Source: Pseudomonadota bacterium (lineage in GTDB: Bacteria; Pseudomonadota; Alphaproteobacteria; Rickettsiales; UBA1997). From it: DNA of 7,829 bases. The first letter of the stretch is position 1. Every line of letters starts with the position of its first letter. The DNA is taken from contig RFXY01000040.1 in assembly GCA_009921385.1 (NCBI GenBank), positions 1 through 7,829 of the forward strand. The letters run 5' to 3'. The position numbers and the translations under genes are program-made. Below, piece after piece: positions 5,650 through 7,829 of the stretch. The notes beneath the pieces are model-generated. The model saw only the letters and a program-made list of their open reading frames with translations, ran no database searches and had not been told where the DNA came from.

Positions 5650-6606
5650 ATGTTGTTAGCCAATTTAGCCCATAATCCACTAGCAAAAAAACCAGTAATT
5701 TACGGCATTGCTGGCGAAACTCTTACCCACGAAGAGCATCAATTTTTTCAACAAAATGGTTGTCTTGGTTTCATTTTATTTGCAAGAAACATCAAAAATA
5801 AAAATCAAGTTAAGCAACTCACTCAGCAATTAAAGCAAGTTTTGCAAGGCGATCCACTAATTTTAATCGATCAAGAAGGCGGTAGAGTTGCTAGGCTTAA
5901 CTCTGCTGAATGGCAACAATTTCCTTCGGCTAGCTATTTTGCTTGTCTTTATCAACAAAATAAGCAATTGGCTTTAGAGGCTACTCAACAAAATTTTTAT
6001 GAAATCGGTCTTGCTTTAAAAGAACTTGGCATCAATGTTAATTGTGCCCCGGTGCTTGATATTTTAACAAAACACACTCATCAAATTATCGGCAATCGAT
6101 CTTTCGGTGAAAATCCAAAACAAGTGTGTGACTTAGCTCAATTTGCTTGTCAAGGTTTGTTGCAAGCTGGTGTTTTGCCTGTCATTAAACATATTCCAGG
6201 GCACGGCAGAGCAGAATCTGATAGCCATCTCGAACTGCCAGTGGTTGATGCTAGTTTGTCTGAGCTAGAAAATACCGATTTTTTGCCTTTTGTGGCTTTA
6301 AATCAACAAAAACTTGCTATGACTGCTCACATTTTATATTCACAACTCGATGCACAAAAATGTGGCACCATTTCTAGCAAAGTAATCAATATTATCAGGC
6401 AAAAAATTGGCTTTGATAATATCTTAATCACCGACGATCTCTCAATGAAAGCATTGCAAGACAGTGTTGGCAATAATGCTATTTCTGCTTTGCAAGCTGG
6501 TTGCGATGTGGTTTTGCACTGCAACGGCAATATGCTTGAAATGCAAGAAATTAACCAAGTTTTACCCAATATTTCTCCTGAACTTAAACATAAACTCTTA
6601 ACCTAA
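5650..6606 (+). CDS. nagZ: Beta-N-acetylhexosaminidase NagZ (GH3)
   Basis: NagZ removes N-acetylglucosamine from anhydromuropeptides in the cytoplasm during peptidoglycan recycling; in some species its product induces AmpC beta-lactamase. The 318-residue protein is a single-domain GH3 TIM barrel close to normal length. Visible motifs are LGFILFARN (39-47), [12 protein letters not shown] (72-83), the KHIPGHG signature (180-186) continuing to the Asp191-Ser-His193 dyad that acts as NagZ acid/base, and ITDDLSM (260-266) with nucleophile Asp262. No signal peptide is evident, as expected for the recycling enzyme. It starts immediately after the hisB stop with a good SD; icd follows 5 nt after its stop. 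Location in an operon with sodB, hisB and icd gives no specific functional hint; the recycling genes often seen with nagZ (ampG, amiD, anmK) are absent here. Confidence 0.96.
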   Translation: MLLANLAHNPLAKKPVIYGIAGETLTHEEHQFFQQNGCLGFILFARNIKNKNQVKQLTQQLKQVLQGDPLILIDQEGGRVARLNSAEWQQFPSASYFACLYQQNKQLALEATQQNFYEIGLALKELGINVNCAPVLDILTKHTHQIIGNRSFGENPKQVCDLAQFACQGLLQAGVLPVIKHIPGHGRAESDSHLELPVVDASLSELENTDFLPFVALNQQKLAMTAHILYSQLDAQKCGTISSKVINIIRQKIGFDNILITDDLSMKALQDSVGNNAISALQAGCDVVLHCNGNMLEMQEINQVLPNISPELKHKLLT

Positions 6607-6611
6607 ATTTT

Positions 6612-7829
6612 ATGAACAAAATCACCGTAACTCAACCGATAGTAGAAATTGACGGCGACGAGATGGCCAGAATAATTTGGCAACTCATCAAAGAAAAATT
6701 GATCTTTCCTTATCTAAATTTAAACATCAAATATTTTGATTTAGGCATAGAAAACCGCGACAAAACTAACGATCAAATCACCATCGATTCTGCTAATGCT
6801 ATCAAACAATATGGGGTTGGCATTAAATGTGCCACCATCACTCCAGATGAAGCTCGAAAAAAACAATTCAATCTCAAACAAATCTACAAATCACCCAACG
6901 GCACCATCCGAAACATTCTTGATGGCACGGTTTTTCGCGAGCCAATTGTTTGTAACAATGTGCCAAGGTTAGTTTCTACTTGGCAAAAACCAATAATTAT
7001 CGGCAGGCACGGCTTTGGCGATCAATACCGGGCAACCGAAATGAAAATTAGCAACAATAGCACAGTCAAACTAGTCGTAACCGATGCAAACGGAAATTCT
7101 TCTGAGCAAAATATTTATAATTTTAATGAAAATGGAGGGGTGGTGATGGCAATGTTTAACACTGCCGATTCTATTTTTGGCTTTGCCAACTCGTGCTTTA
7201 ATATGGCTTTGCAAAAAAATCTGCCACTTTATCTTTCTACTAAAAATACCATCCTAAAACAATACGATGGCTTGTTTAAAGATATTTTTGCCGAAGTTTA
7301 TGAAAAAGATTTTGCTTGCAAATTTCAACAACAAAATCTTACCTACGAACATCGTTTAATCGACGATATGGTGGCTTTTGCTATGAAATCTGCTGGCGGC
7401 TTTATTTGGGCCTGCAAAAACTACGATGGTGATGTGCAATCTGATTCTTTGGCACAAGGCTTTGGTTCTCTTGGTCTTATGACTTCTATCTTAACAACAC
7501 CTTGTGGCAAAATAGCCGAAACCGAAGCTGCTCACGGCACGGTAACTAGGCACTTTATTGAGCATTTGCAAGGCAAACCAACCTCAACCAACCCAATAGC
7601 CTCAATATTTGCCTGGACAAAAGGCTTATTATTTAGAGCAAAACTTGACGAGCACCAAGAGCTTAGTAATTTTGCCAATAAACTTGAGTTAGCATGCCTA
7701 CACACCATCGAATCTGGCATCTTTACCAAAGATTTGGCGGTGGCAGTTTATGGCAATCAAGTTGAGCATGGCAAGCACTATCTTTATACCACCGAATTTA
7801 TTGATTCCATTGCCAATAAACTTTCTACT
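6612..7829 (+). CDS. icd: NADP-dependent isocitrate dehydrogenase, dimeric type; 3' end cut by window
   Basis: This enzyme oxidises isocitrate to 2-oxoglutarate and CO2 in the TCA cycle, reducing NADP. The frame is open for 406 codons to the right edge. The family usually ends near 400-410 residues and the last visible part (FIDSIANKL) resembles the terminal helix, so only a few codons are probably missing. It is the eukaryote-like dimeric class, not the E. coli type. Residues align with human IDH1: [11 protein letters not shown] (72-82, Thr77), SPNGTIRN (94-101, Ser94 and Arg100), Arg109, [10 protein letters not shown] (131-140, Arg132), Lys211 in YLSTKNT, Asp251 in LIDDMVA, Asp274 in NYDGDVQSD, and the NADP-binding AAHGTVTRH (307-315). 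The start is 5 nt after nagZ, with CTAAATTTT before the ATG and no SD, suggesting operon transcription and possible coupling. All catalytic residues are intact. Confidence 0.96.
   Translation, partial: MNKITVTQPIVEIDGDEMARIIWQLIKEKLIFPYLNLNIKYFDLGIENRDKTNDQITIDSANAIKQYGVGIKCATITPDEARKKQFNLKQIYKSPNGTIRNILDGTVFREPIVCNNVPRLVSTWQKPIIIGRHGFGDQYRATEMKISNNSTVKLVVTDANGNSSEQNIYNFNENGGVVMAMFNTADSIFGFANSCFNMALQKNLPLYLSTKNTILKQYDGLFKDIFAEVYEKDFACKFQQQNLTYEHRLIDDMVAFAMKSAGGFIWACKNYDGDVQSDSLAQGFGSLGLMTSILTTPCGKIAETEAAHGTVTRHFIEHLQGKPTSTNPIASIFAWTKGLLFRAKLDEHQELSNFANKLELACLHTIESGIFTKDLAVAVYGNQVEHGKHYLYTTEFIDSIANKLST

Noticed and set aside
7532..7729. A 65-codon minus-strand frame inside icd
   Set aside because: It is antisense to the conserved NADP-binding and C-terminal part of icd and has no independent support.
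1..7829. Mobile element, CRISPR array, toxin-antitoxin or defence system
   Set aside because: No transposase or integrase motif, direct repeat-spacer pattern or terminal inverted repeats were seen. The two left-edge frames could be accessory, but nothing in them identifies such a system.

Overview
The window looks like chromosomal DNA from an AT-rich Gram-negative bacterium. An alphaproteobacterium is my best guess, possibly a reduced or host-associated lineage. The grounds are the dimeric NADP-type isocitrate dehydrogenase, the Fe-type SodB, NagZ, and short gaps between genes. That placement is inference: no rRNA or other phylogenetic marker is present. The standard code fits throughout, with TGG for Trp and no internal TGA. 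Retained arginine, diaminopimelate/lysine and histidine genes argue against extreme reduction.

Left edge (1-430): a very AT-rich stretch (about 23% G+C by hand count of 1-420) with two unrecognised minus-strand reading frames. One is a complete 62-codon frame starting 4 nt after argJ. The other is a partial frame that runs off the left edge. They overlap in different frames and may be one broken gene.

Minus-strand block (4065 down to 431): rfbC, rfbB, dapA, argJ in transcription order. Gaps are 4 nt, an 11-nt overlap and 3 nt, so one operon is likely. It joins two dTDP-deoxysugar enzymes (dTDP-rhamnose route; rfbA and rfbD are not in the window) to the first committed enzyme of the DAP/lysine pathway and to ornithine acetyltransferase of arginine synthesis.

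Divergent control region (4066-4321): 256 bp without a gene. It holds a 54-bp near-perfect palindrome with symmetric promoter-like hexamers, and a good sigma70-type promoter pointing at the plus-strand block.

Plus-strand block (4322 to right edge): sodB, hisB, nagZ, icd with gaps of 11, 0 and 5 nt, again probably one operon. It covers superoxide removal, the imidazoleglycerol-phosphate step of histidine synthesis, peptidoglycan recycling and the NADPH-yielding TCA step. The icd gene is open at the right edge and probably lacks only a few codons.

The most notable points are an in-frame 43-residue signal-peptide/lipobox-like extension on the SOD, separated from a canonical SD-preceded internal start by a T9 tract, and the large palindrome between the two divergent operons. 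No RNA gene, CRISPR, insertion sequence or clear terminator was seen. Nothing in the window is a convincing new defence or mobile system.
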